The notes beneath the pieces were generated by a model that saw only the letters and a program-made list of their open reading frames with translations, had not been told where the DNA came from and ran no database searches. A stretch of DNA of 64,000 nt from Cryptomeria japonica (taxonomy: Eukaryota > Streptophyta > Pinopsida > Cupressales > Cupressaceae), in NCBI RefSeq assembly GCF_030272615.1, contig NC_081406.1, positions 484,375,900 to 484,439,899 of the forward strand, in the 5' to 3' direction. Both the position numbers and the translations under genes were made by a program. This document shows positions 35,301 to 45,508 of the stretch, piece after piece (the stretch's first letter is position 1; each line of letters opens with the position of its first letter).

Positions 35301-35357
35301 CTTTACCGGTGTCAAGATCTCCCTCAAGCTGTTAGGCTTTTGAAAATAGAGGACCAA

Positions 35358-35371
35358 GCTCTGATACCAAT
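35358..35371 (-). other. Primer binding site, element B
   Basis: GCTCTGATACCAAT on the plus strand, i.e. ATTGGTATCAGAGC on the minus strand, directly adjoining the 5' LTR at 35372. Confidence 0.92.
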
Positions 35372-36167
35372 TGTTAGGAATCCCACAGATACTGAGAGGG
35401 GGGGGTGAATCAGTATCTAACTGGTATATAGAATTTCTTAACTTAAAACATGCAGAATAAAATATAACAGTGTACCGGTATGCAAGAAATAATGTAATAA
35501 GCAGAATCAAGAACATCCACATGAAAAGCACACCATAACACAAGGATTTAACAAGGAAACCCCATGTGGGAAAAACCTCGGTGGGATTTGTGACCCACAA
35601 TATTCACTCACTGGCCAATAAGAGAATATTACTTACAATAGGGGCCTGCACATGCAGGAAGGCCAACTGCTTAGAGCTCACTGCTCAATGGGAAGTCTCG
35701 CTGACTTACAATGAGGATTATAAAAATCCAATATCTTGTATTGCTTTACAATAGCATCTTCAATTCCTGATCCAGTACTAGTTGCTACTCTGCTACTTAC
35801 ATAATCCTCTTAACCTATATTTTGCATAATAGGTTTGTCTAACATTTTTCCTTAATGCTTACATCTTCTATATCAAATGTCTACAATGATCACTTTTATA
35901 TATAAGAGTCGTTTTACTATTTGCCAAGTCGGCTTGCAAGGTTTTTCAATAATAAACAAAATATAATATAACAAAATCCTATCGGCCTCTGTGCTGGTAT
36001 ACTTCCTTTCTTTTGTGCCAGTGTCGGTGTCCTGAGTGCCGGTGTAGAGTGTGATCTGCTGATGCCGGTATAATGCCTTTGTTGGTGCCATAGGATTGCA
36101 AGGTTACCATCAATGACAAAACCTTCAATCACATACAATGTCTCATTAGAGTGTGCATATGCCAACA
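35372..36167 (-). repeat. 5' LTR of element B
   Basis: A 796-bp LTR closely matching 29543-30339; about ten differences in the first ~180 bases by eye. The terminal ...GCCAACA is followed by the TATGA duplication. A minus-strand TATA-like box is near 35893-35908. Confidence 0.93.
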
Positions 36168-36774
36168 TATGATTGCTAGCCCACGAGGGCATCATAGCCG
36201 AGTATTGCAGCTATTCTATGTTTATTTTTTTTCCACTCTTAACTTATAGTTCAACCGAATATGGTTCATCTTGGAATCAATGCACATCGGTTATATTTAG
36301 ATTATAACCAGTCTTCATGGTTGCAAGACCTGAAGAAGGATTCTTATCATCAATTAGATGCATACTTTTGGGAATATACAAGGACAAAAAAATATATTAG
36401 AACCGTATTTTTTATTGAGTCATAATATGATGTGTTAATTTAGCTAAATAAGGGAACTAATGTTGTATTAGGTTTAATTCCATGATGACAGTTGAAGCTT
36501 GTTAGAGATAGGGGATTTGTAGCAGTTGGCTTGTTAGGTCATGTCACAATCCCATGAAGGTCCTTGTAAACCGTTAATGTCAGTAGACATGAGACTGTTA
36601 TGTAATGAATTGGATCAGCTAAACCTAGAAGTTTTGTAACCAATGAATCAACTGACTCAAGTGTATGTTAATTATCTTATGATGGTCATTTATGACTATT
36701 ATTCATATAGACAGTAAGCAGTTCACTAGATAGTTGGTTAGTAAACCAGTGAGTTAGTTGGCTCAAGTGTATGC
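36168..36774. other. CACTA interior between elements B and C
   Basis: About 600 bases of non-coding sequence. The word (A)CTCAAGTGTATG occurs twice (about 36656 and 36762) within a loose ~105-base duplication. No genes or terminal repeats. Confidence 0.4.
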
Positions 36775-37893
36775 TGTTGGCATTTTTGATGTTCATGTTG
36801 TGATTGTCATTGATGGACACACACTTGCATTAAGATCCTCTTTATATGTATGAGTCAGAGAACAACCAGTATTTGTTCCAATCGGTATGTTGTAGGTATG
36901 TTGTATTATAGTCTTTAGACTATTGATGTTTTTCAAAATGTGTTTCCCGGTCTGAAGTACCATGTTGACCTCAAGCGGTATGAGGGATTAAAGTGGCATA
37001 ACACATTTTTACCAGTCTTCATTTTAACAAACCGGCAACTGGTATTTTGTATGAACCAGTAATACTTCGTGATGAGTTACCATCCACCGATTGTTTGACG
37101 ATGTCGACACTATAACGGTGCTTTTTGTGATGTATTACCTAGTATTTCTAGGTTCATTGAACCTAGGAAATTGTAATGTAATCCTATTGGACCGACATGA
37201 AATTAGTTTCCTTTATAAGGACATCATTTCTAGGGTTTTAGGTTGTTGTTATTATTGTTGTTGCGATAGTTGATATTGCGGCTAGGGTTTAAGGTGGTTA
37301 AGGAGTTGGAGAGATTATGAATGTGTAGAAGACTGAAGTAATGAAATAGAGCATTAAGAACGAGCCATCAAGGATCTAACCGAGCAGTCTGTGCTATTAG
37401 CTAGATCAAACACTTGTTGATTACTCACATCTTTGACAAGTTTGCAACCCTTAACCGGGTAGGCCCAAAAGCCTCTTGAAAATCCTCTAACAAGGTGGTT
37501 CACATCTGTGAGTCTAAAGTCCTCTAGCAAGGTAGTCTTTAATTGAACTTGTCTCCTAACAGAGATTGAGATTCCTAACAGGATCTATTCTGGTAAAGAA
37601 AATTGTAAGACCTTAACTGGTCTGACCTTAACCGGTCTGGTTCCTATTCTGCAGATAGTGGCTTGTGAGTTCCATCTCACCGTGGTTTTTCCCATTTGGG
37701 TTTCCAAGTCAAATATCTTGTGTTATGGTGTTTGTGCTTCTGTGGGTAAATGTATTATTAGCTATTTGGTTTGTATGTTTGTTAACTGGTTTGTTTGTTA
37801 AACTGTTTTACCGGTTTACTGCTAGTCTTGTAAAGTGTTTTAGTGCAAAGATTTTTGGCATACTAATTCACCCCCCCCTCTGAGTATTCATCA
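36775..37893 (+). repeat. 5' LTR of element C
   Basis: A 1,119-bp LTR starting TGTTGGCATTTTTGATG and ending CTCTGAGTATTCATCA, directly followed by an initiator-Met PBS. It has the same layout as the other copia LTRs here (GTCATTGATGG near the start, CCACCGTGG..TTTTTCCC block near 37680, C-tract at 37871). Its sequence is clearly distinct from the B LTR. A TATA-like TTTATAAGG lies near 37212. I could not find a matching 3' LTR. Confidence 0.8.
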
Positions 37894-37907
37894 ATTGGTA
37901 TCAGAGC
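37894..37907 (+). other. Primer binding site, element C
   Basis: ATTGGTATCAGAGC immediately after the LTR end, fixing the plus orientation of C. Confidence 0.92.
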
Positions 37908-37943
37908 CTACCTTTCTATAAGTTTAACCACTTGGAAAGAGAT

Positions 37944-39221
37944 ATGGGGGAATACACCTTGAGGGAACTTACTCAGCGACTCACTCAGTCTGAGCAAGCC
38001 TATGATGATCTTATGGTCAAATACAAGGCATCTCAAGCAAAAAGGAGAGAACATGCAGAAAAGCTGATGGAGCTATCTGAAAATAGTTCTGCAGGTGAAG
38101 CAGATATGGAAGCCCTAATTGAAAAAGTAAATAAGTTGAATGAGTCAAACTCCAACCCAAGAAAGGAGTTGGAAGGACTGACTATCCAGATGTGTCAAGA
38201 GCTTGAGAACTGGAGAAAAGCTGAAGACCTAGTGAAAGAAAGAGATTTTGAGATCTCCAAGTTGAAACAAGAGATGAGTGCCCTAAATGCTCAACTCCAT
38301 GCAAGCAAGGTGGAAAAGGAAGAAATGAAAGAAGAACTGAATGCTGCCATCTTTGAGAATGAAAACCTGTTGGAAACAAATGCTGCTATTTCCAAAGAAC
38401 TCTCTAAGTCAAAGGAAATACTTGCTAAGTTCAGCAAGAGTATTGTCAAGCTAGAGCAAAAGCTTGAATCTACCAAACCGGTCAAGAATACCAATGGACT
38501 TAGTTATTCCGGTCATGAGGAAGGAGAGACCTCTGGTACAAATGCTGGAACATCAAAGAAGCAACCGGTATCAAAGGATAAAGGTAAGAAAAAGTTTAAA
38601 CCTATTTGTTTCAACTGTCTTAAACAAGGACATATTGCTAATATGTGTAGGAGTAAGGCTTACAACAATTTTCCTTATTTCCTAAATGATAAGCCTAGAC
38701 CCTATAGATTTGATGGTAACTGTTATGCATGCAACAAGTATGGGCATAGAGCATCTGAATGCAGGTCTGTTATGAATAATACTAGAAGATATCCTCAAAG
38801 GACCCAAAGAGTTGGTCCTGAAGCTTTTGTGAACCGGAATCGCAACCGGTTTAATACCTTCAATCATTAACCAAGAAGTGGTGGTTATCAAGCGGCAATC
38901 GGATGGAGAGAAAATTGTATGATCTATTATGGTCATGTTCATACTGCTGCAACATGTAGAAGGAAGAATAGAAACATGAACAATGGACCTTGGAGAGCAC
39001 CTGGATTGGTCTGCTATCACTGCAACAAACTGGGTCACATTGCTAGATTCTGTAGATCAAGAAAGAGCATATCTGATGATATATCGGTCGCTCTGGAAGG
39101 GGACATTAATGTTGACACTGTTCAAGTGGACATGAACAAAATTTGGAAGGAGAAACCAACAGTGTTACAAGAGGAACCGGTTTCTATACCTAGTGTGGAA
39201 ATCACAGAACCGACAAACTAA
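37944..39221 (+). pseudogene. gag: Element C gag: coiled coil plus four zinc-knuckle positions, one stop
   Basis: The ATG at 37944 (MGEYTLREL) lies 36 bases after the PBS. The frame is open to TAA at 38868, then continues in the same frame to the stop at 39219-39221, about 425 codons in all. The N-terminal ~180 residues are coiled coil. Knuckles are CFNCLKQGHIANMC, CYACNKYGHRASEC, a degenerate CMIYYGHVHTAATC, and CYHCNKLGHIARFC. The plan matches the Gag of element B although the LTRs differ. It is inactive as a full-length protein because of the single stop, but otherwise well preserved. Confidence 0.8.
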
Positions 39222-41368
39222 GCTTCAGGAAAGCTTAGGGGGAGAAAATGGAAAAATGTTTTGAACCCCCGATTTTCACTGGTAAAAGACCCTAACCAAT
39301 ATGTTATACCTATCGTTTGACAGAAGATTGGAAATGGTTAAAAGGCAAAATTAGGGTTTATGCCCTAATGGAGGAGCATTAATGACAATAGGTGAGGACT
39401 ATGTTTAAAAGCATTTTTGAAATCATTTCTCACTATCAGTTTTTGAGCGAAGAAACATTTTTCAAAGAGCAGAGTGACAAAAAGGCGATTTGAGTAGAGA
39501 TTTGGAGAAATTGAGAGACCGCGAAGGAGATTCAAATTCAAAGTGGAAACGGTCAAGTGGAGAACACAAAGCGGTGATTCAACAATTGATGGAGTGTGAA
39601 GTAAAGGAGAATCTGCAAGCTCTAATTTCACGTGTGTCAAAAGGTATTTCTCGAGTTCTTAAAGTTTCTATCATGGCTTTCGCATCTCATACCAGCTCTA
39701 GTGCATTTGTCGAGTCTGCAAATTTTATTCAATGGAAGTCCAAGTATAATGCCCTATCACAAGTTCTGGCTGGTGTGATAGTAAAAGAGGGAATCTCTGA
39801 CTACATAGACTGCAAAATAGAAGACCTAGGGTTTCTATCTATCCACACCCAATTAGGTTTATTTTGTGGCAAAGATAAGAAGATCAAACCGAAATTTAAT
39901 ATTTTGGAGAAGAAAAAGCTCGACAATGCTATCTACTTCCTGGAAGATTTTACAAAGGATCACATAAGGATCATTCTGAGCAGAGTCCATGGTGATAAGA
40001 TGTACCTGGAAAGAACACATGACATCACACCGCAGGCAATTCATGCAGTCACCGAATTCTACTACACAGGGGAAGTGCCAGCCCTAAGGACGGTTAGCAA
40101 AACTAAAATGTCCAAGCTCACCGGTTCAGTGAGTGACTCATGTGGCATGACAGTCAATTCAATGAAGGATGATCTGGTGAAGTATGCATGTATGGTGATT
40201 GGTTACCGGACGTTCTCAACCAACAGAATTAACTCCGTATCTACTACAGCGGTAAATGCCACTTACCGGATGGTAAAGGAGGATGCATCATTTGACCTAT
40301 GCATCGGTATGCAAAGGCAACTCCTATTGAACCTAAAATCAATCAAACAAGATAATGCACTAAGGTTCAAGTTTGGACAATTATTGTTTGGGTTGTTCTT
40401 TTACTTTCAAGGATACTTCCCAGGAGTGGGAGACATTAAGTGGTATGCAGACCAACTGGTTACCAAACAGATAAAGGAAAGTTTGCAAGCAGTGGGAACC
40501 GGTTATCCTGAAGTTCTAAACAAGTATTTTGATGAGTTCAGACAAAAAATGAGCCAAAGGATGAGGTTCTCAGGTGATATCATCAAGAAATATGAAGATG
40601 ACATCTATTTCACCATCAAGGTGGATCAATGCATAATGGAGGCTGTTGAGCCTAGATAGGGAGAAGTTGAGCCAATGGGCTATGAGGTGATGTATGACAT
40701 GTTGGAAGGGTATGTCTCTACCCTTATTGCCTCATTGCTTGATCCTAAGGTGAAGAGAACTGGCACCTACCTAGAGAGGATAGCACCTGATGAGGAACCA
40801 CTAGCAGTGAAAGAGAAAGAATCAACAGTGAAGAAGGCAAAGGCAGTGCCTGCAGCATTAGCACCAGTTACTACTACAACTCCAAAAGTGACCAAGCAAT
40901 CACCAGCTAAGAAGAAACTGGAAGCTGCACCAGCTAAAGTGTTCTAGAGAAAGAGGAAGACAAGGGACACCTCTCCAGACTCAGAGGAAACTGTGTCTAA
41001 GGAAAAGCCAAAGAAAATATGTCAAGCAAAGAAGAAGACCAAGAATGAACTGGCATCTTCTGCACCAGTAAATATAGATATCTCCTCCTATAAACCTTTG
41101 ACAGATTGTCAAAGAACAATAAAAAACATTAGGAGAAAAGTATTGAATGATTTAATTGATTATTTTGATGACTTTAATGATGATGTAAAGGAGGTGGTGG
41201 AAAAATAAATAATTCAATATTTATGTGTTAATGACCGGTCCCCTTCTAAAATTAGATTTGAAACACCGGATTCTTTGTATAAGTCCTTAGACAATAAATG
41301 GTGCATTGCATAGAGCAGGAACAGGAAATGAGAGAAAAAGTTTTTGTTGAACATTTTCCTTATGTATC

Positions 41369-42169
41369 TATTGGCATATGCACACTCCAATGAGACATTG
41401 TATATGATTGAAGCTTTTGTCATTGATGGCAACCTTGCAATCCTATGGCACCGGTAAGACATTATATCAGCAAAGCACTACATCGACAAGGTAGTGCATC
41501 GACATCAGCATATCACTCTACATCGGCACTGACACAGAAAAAAACAAGTATATTGGTACAGAGGCCAATAGGATTTTTGTTATACAATATTTTGTTTATT
41601 ATTGTAAGCTGACTTGGCAAATTGTAAAATGACTCTTATATATAAAGGAGATCATTGTAGACATTTGAATAGGAGATGTAGGAGCATTAAGGAAAATATT
41701 AGGTAGACCTAATGTGCGAAATATAGGTCAAAGGGTATATGTAAAGAACAGAGTAGGAACCGGTACTGAATCTGGCATTGAAGATGCTATTGTAAAGCAG
41801 TACAAGTTATTGGATTAGTATAATCCTTATTTTAAGTCAGTGTGACTTCCCATTGAGTAGTGTGCTCTAGTCAGTTGGCCTTCCTACATGTGCAGGCCCC
41901 TATTGTAAGTAATATTCTCTTATTGGCCAGTGAGTGAGTATTGTGGGTCACAAATCCCACCGAGGCTTTTCCCACACCGGGTTTCCTCGTTAACATCTTG
42001 TGTTATGGTGTACTTTTCATGTAGATGTTCTTGATTCTGTTTATTGCATTGTTTCTTGCATACTGGTACACTATTTTATTATGTTCTGCATGTTTTAACT
42101 TAAGAAATTCCTATCACTGGTTAGATACTGATTCACCCCCCACTCTCAGTATCTGTAGGACCCCTAACA
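41369..42169 (+). mobile_element. Solo LTR of family B inside element C
   Basis: An 801-bp LTR in plus orientation, TATTGGCATATGCACACTCC...CCCCTAACA, matching the reverse complement of the B LTRs. It has a perfect 5-bp target duplication GTATC (41364-41368 and 42170-42174). The first base pair of the canonical TG is changed (TA). A TATA-like TATATATAAAGGAG lies near 41636. No internal sequence remains, so it arose by recombination between the LTRs of an inserted B-type element. Confidence 0.93.
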
Positions 42170-42540
42170 GTATCAAATTCAGAACTGTTCGATGTAATGA
42201 ACAAATACAAAGGTTTTTTCTTCATGAGAAGAAGAAGACTCCTGTTACTAGAAGGAAAAGGTAAGGAAGTGCTCAAGGATACACACTCATGCTCTAGATG
42301 CTCTGAAGATGCATTGAGTGGCTAAAGCCAACCGGCAAGCTGAGAAAGAACTAGTTATATCCAAACCAGGTGAAGTACTTGATGATGAAGGAAATCTGGA
42401 TGATGAATCGGTCGACACTATTGATGTCAATGCCCTGGATGAAGAAGATGTTACTTAGGAAATACCATCTGAGGCAACAAGATAGAAGCAATAGGCTAAA
42501 TAGGCTGATAAGCAAGTCAAGGACAGACAGGAAGCGGCAA

Positions 42541-42835
42541 AGATGAAGGGGAGAAAAAGAAAAAAGAAGAAGAGGAGAAAAAGAAGAAAGATGAAGAGGA
42601 GAAAAAGAAGAAGGATGAAGAGGAGAAAAAGAAGCAAGAAGATGAAAAGAAAAAGAAAGAAAAGGAGGATAAGGAACATGAGAAAAAGAAGGAAGCAAAG
42701 AGGAAGAAGAAGGAAAATGAAGATAAGGAACAGGAGAAGAAGAAGGAAGTAGAAAAGAGAAAGGTTGAGGAGGACAAGGAAGTAGAGAAGAGGAGAGAAG
42801 CAGAGAAGAAGAAAGCAGAAGAGGACAAGGCAGGA
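42541..42835 (+). repeat. Polypurine tract of about 295 bp
   Basis: The plus strand is nearly pure A/G (AAGATGAAGAGGAGAAAAAG-type units in loose tandem). In the ORF2 frame it encodes alternating Lys/Glu coiled coil. The hydrophobic frames on the opposite strand are artefacts of the polypyrimidine sequence. Confidence 0.9.
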
Positions 42836-43720
42836 GAAGCGGTGAAGAGCACCCAGATGGAGACTCCGAAGGAAACCAGGAGTCAAGCCAAACTAGCTGA
42901 CCTCTCCTGTCCTATAGATCTCCAGTCTGCAAGTGAAATAGAGCTAATGCAGAGTATCAAGGTAGCTCAAGAGCGCCTTGAAATCATTCGATGGAAGAAG
43001 GAGCAGGATGTAATCCAAGCAACTATGGATACACTTACCGGTTTGATACTTGGTACAAATCTTCCAAACACTGATTCATCACTAGCTAGACTAAAGCTCC
43101 TATGCACAGTAGTAGATGATCAGGTGCAAAGCCTTGAAGAGGCAGTAGAGGCTAATGTCAAGAAGGAGCATCAAAAGGATCTTAATATAGCTTTGGTGAA
43201 AAAGTTGAATGAACTTCGGACTGAACTGAAAAAAGAACAAAAGGATATAAGGGATGCTCTAGATGAGGGGAATATGCTACTCAACAAAATCTGTCAACCC
43301 CATCTATTCTATGATGATGTACCAACTCAGAAGCAAAAAATTGAACAGGACTTGTAGTCCTACTTGAGCACATTCAAGCCGCCTTATGATTCCTTCACAA
43401 CTTATGGGCAAACCGTTCACTGGTTTCATATCTAGTCAGCCAAAATGGAGCAAGAGATCAACACACGGTCTAGAGATTTGTAGGAGTTACAACTAGTTCT
43501 ACTCCCACATCTGCAAATTCTTCAGAAGTGTTATCTGAACCTGGATGCTTTAACTGTTACATAGGAAATGAGAACAATTGATGCTATGGAAGAACATGTC
43601 TCCTAGATGCAGACAGAGCAAGAAGTAGCCACCTCCCTACTTGAGTCTTGGTCTCTATCGATGAAACAATTCTTGCAAGACTATAAATCTATTTTTCACA
43701 AGTATTATTCCTTGTTGTCA

Positions 43721-44464
43721 TAAATTTTTATTATTTTAATATCAAATGGAAACAAGGTTGTTTAGCGATACTTTGTCATTGTTGGCAAAGGGGAAGAAGT
43801 ACTCTATCTATTTTGGAGAAGTATAGGGGAGAAGTATCTGGATTTAAATTTTTTCTATATGCTTTGATATATGCTTTTATATCTCAATGTTTATGCTCTA
43901 TATGCAAAAGTGCTATGCATTGTATTGTCAAAGGGATAGTGTATATGCTTAGGGGGAGCAATTTTGCTAATGGCATGATTTTGTTGGTCATATATGTATA
44001 TGTAGATATATAGATATATACATAATATGTATATGTATATGATGCTCTGCAAAAATAAGGATAGTTGGAAAAACCTATTTGATTGCTACACACACAAAGA
44101 GAAGCACAAGAAACAAATGTTAGTCATTAGGGTTAGAAAATCAAAGATTAAACACTATCCTAATCAAGCATATCAAGAAAGACACTACACAAAAAATAAA
44201 AAGCTTAATGAATCTAAGGAAAGCTTAACTCTGTGGTCTAACTACCAGAGATAACAAGAAACTCTCCAACCAAAGCAGGCAAGACAAAAACCAATAATCT
44301 CTACTTAGGGAGGAGCTCTAGACCCCAAATATGAAGAAAGAAATAGAGCTAAAGTAAGTGAATTGGATAACAACAAGAATGTAAAGTGCACCCCTGATTT
44401 CCTAACCAAAATGCTCAAAATTAAATGAAAATCTTTAATGAATACACAAAACTATATACATATG
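43721..44464. other. Tail of element C and AT-rich CACTA sequence
   Basis: Contains TTGTTGGCAAAGGGGAAGAAG near 43780 and TTAGGGGGAGC near 43949, which look like worn polypurine tracts, and a TATATG/TATAGATA microsatellite at about 43990-44040. The 3' LTR of C, expected to begin TGTTGGCATTTTTG, is not found, so the element is truncated here. No gene. Confidence 0.5.
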
Positions 44465-44923
44465 CAGGCGCACCATGGTTGAGATGGTCCAACTCCCTAG
44501 TCTCACTCTATGACTAAGCTCATGCCATATCTAAATCAAAAACATCTCAAATACATCATCGATGAAAAGCTGCAAAATGCCATTTTCATACATAAGCAAG
44601 ACATACACAATTGGGCACAATCACCAAGAGAACAAAGTGTGTTTGAGATCATTGTCCTAATTGTGGTGTGGTCACGAAGAGGTTGACAAATTTACAGTGA
44701 TCTCTGCGTGACCACACCACAATTAGGACAATGATCTCAAACACACTTTTTACCTTTCTCTTGGTGATTGTGCCCAATTGTGTATGTCTTGCTTATGTAT
44801 GAAAATGGCATTTTGCAGCTTTCCACCGACGATGTATTTGAGATGTCTTTGATTTAGATATGGCATGAGCTTAGTTGTAGAGTGAAACTAGGGAGTTGGA
44901 CCATCTCAACCATGGTGCGCCTG
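44465..44923. repeat. Long perfect-type hairpin (arms ~212 and ~217 bp, 30-nt loop)
   Basis: Left arm 44465-44676 (CAGGCGCACCATGGTTGAG ... GTGGTGTGGTCACG) and right arm 44707-44923 (CGTGACCACACCACAATTAG ... ACCATGGTGCGCCTG) are reverse complements with only a few differences, including a ~5-base indel near the GAGAACAAAG / AAAAAGTG site. The loop is 44677-44706. A third copy of most of the arm lies at 25593-25838. Transcription across it would give a long double-stranded RNA. Whether it is transcribed is unknown. Confidence 0.92.
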
Positions 44924-45491
44924 ATCATATTAGCTTGAAACCATGCAACTCATATTAGCCTCAAACCTATGCCCCTACTAGTAGGTGGTGGGGATAGAAT
45001 ATCATTCGCTGTACATATCAATGACTGGATAATAATTTATTTTTTTTGATAAAAATTATCATCGTCACAATTATGACGAATACCAAGCTTTCGACTGACG
45101 ATGTAATCAGCGGACATACAGCATTCTCATCGGTGAAATGTAATGGATTAATCGCACTTCCGACTCAAACCACACAAATATCTGATGAGGATGTTGTACG
45201 TGCAATGACACTTTATAGTCAAACGGTCATCGATGTCTCCAAATGGACCGACGACACAAGCGTTGGATAAACAACATCACCATCGGTGGGAAGTTCCAAA
45301 TCATTGTTGGCTTTGCGACAAAATCTACTGATTTCGATGACTTCTTTGACCATTGGCAGAGTCCATTAGATTGTTGTATTTTCAATGGGCATGGCATCAT
45401 CGACCAATATGATGCTGAGTTTTTGACGGTTGATTTTGTCGGCACTGAAAATTCTTTGCAAATCTGACAAATGGCCATCAGAAATCAGCTA
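44924..45491. other. Right subterminal region of the CACTA
   Basis: Non-coding, with motifs CATCGTCACAATTATGACG, CATCGGTG, GACCGACGACAC and CACCATCGGTGGG spread over about 45060-45295. These mirror the CCGATGG/CCGACGA motifs of the left end and suggest subterminal protein-binding repeats. Confidence 0.6.
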
Positions 45492-45505
45492 CAAATGTAC
45501 TAGTG
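45492..45505 (-). repeat. Right terminal inverted repeat of the CACTA
   Basis: CAAATGTACTAGTG, the reverse complement of CACTAGTACATTTG. It is followed by ATT, the right target duplication, and by copia A sequence (GGGAATAAG). Confidence 0.9.
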
Positions 45506-45508
45506 ATT

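Larger units (their letters stand above)
29543..36167 (-). mobile_element. LTR retrotransposon B: copia-like, gag + ORF2, no pol
   Basis: A complete 6,625-bp minus-strand element with a perfect target duplication TATGA (29538-29542 and 36168-36172). LTRs lie at 29543-30339 and 35372-36167, a PBS of the initiator-Met type next to the 5' LTR, and a polypurine tract next to the 3' LTR. The 5.0-kb interior is almost filled by gag and a second long frame. No protease, integrase, reverse transcriptase or RNase H motif is present, and there is no room for them. It must have moved using enzymes supplied in trans, presumably by a copia relative with the same tRNA primer. It lies inside the CACTA and is younger than it. 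Confidence 0.93.
39673..43720 (+). pseudogene. Element C ORF2, homologous to element B ORF2, split by a solo LTR
   Basis: Starts at the ATG at 39673 (MAFASHTSSS), matching the MASTSA start of B ORF2. Shared blocks are HIRIILSRVHGDKM, HDITPQAIHAVTEF and FYYTGEVPALR, and the later FSGDIIKKYEDDIYFTI. The VIGYRTF and FGQLLFGLFFYFQGYFPGVG segments are well preserved. Stops occur at 40657, 40945 and 41206, with a frame change near 41320. A B-type solo LTR (41369-42169) interrupts it; coding resumes with NSELFDVMNKYKGFFF. The C-terminal part is a Lys/Glu-rich coiled coil (from 42542), ending in a region with several TAG stops to about 43720. Without the LTR the length is close to that of B ORF2. Function unknown. 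Confidence 0.72.
13882..45505 (+). mobile_element. CACTA (En/Spm, CMC) DNA transposon with captured genes and nested elements
   Basis: The termini are CACTAATACATTTG and, at the right, CAAATGTACTAGTG: inverted repeats of 14 bp with one mismatch and the CACTA/TAGTG ends of the superfamily. A 3-bp target duplication is ATC (13879-13881) and ATT (45506-45508), one base diverged. The uninterrupted homologous site in A-prime (near 9110-9140, minus) aligns across the junction without a gap when element and one duplication are removed. The interior holds TNP2 and TNPA-like genes on the plus strand. The span is 31.6 kb, but at least 14 kb is later LTR-element insertion (B, C and the solo LTR). Gene pieces of PPR and CWC22 lie between the left end and the transposase. 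Confidence 0.9.

Noticed and set aside
42351-42886. Phe/Leu/Ser-rich hydrophobic frames on the minus strand, membrane-protein-like
   Set aside because: They come from the polypyrimidine complement of the purine tract in element C ORF2; the plus-strand frame is the coding one.
44465-44923. MicroRNA precursor
   Set aside because: Arms over 200 bp with near-perfect pairing and a dispersed third copy fit an inverted transposon duplication better than a miRNA gene.
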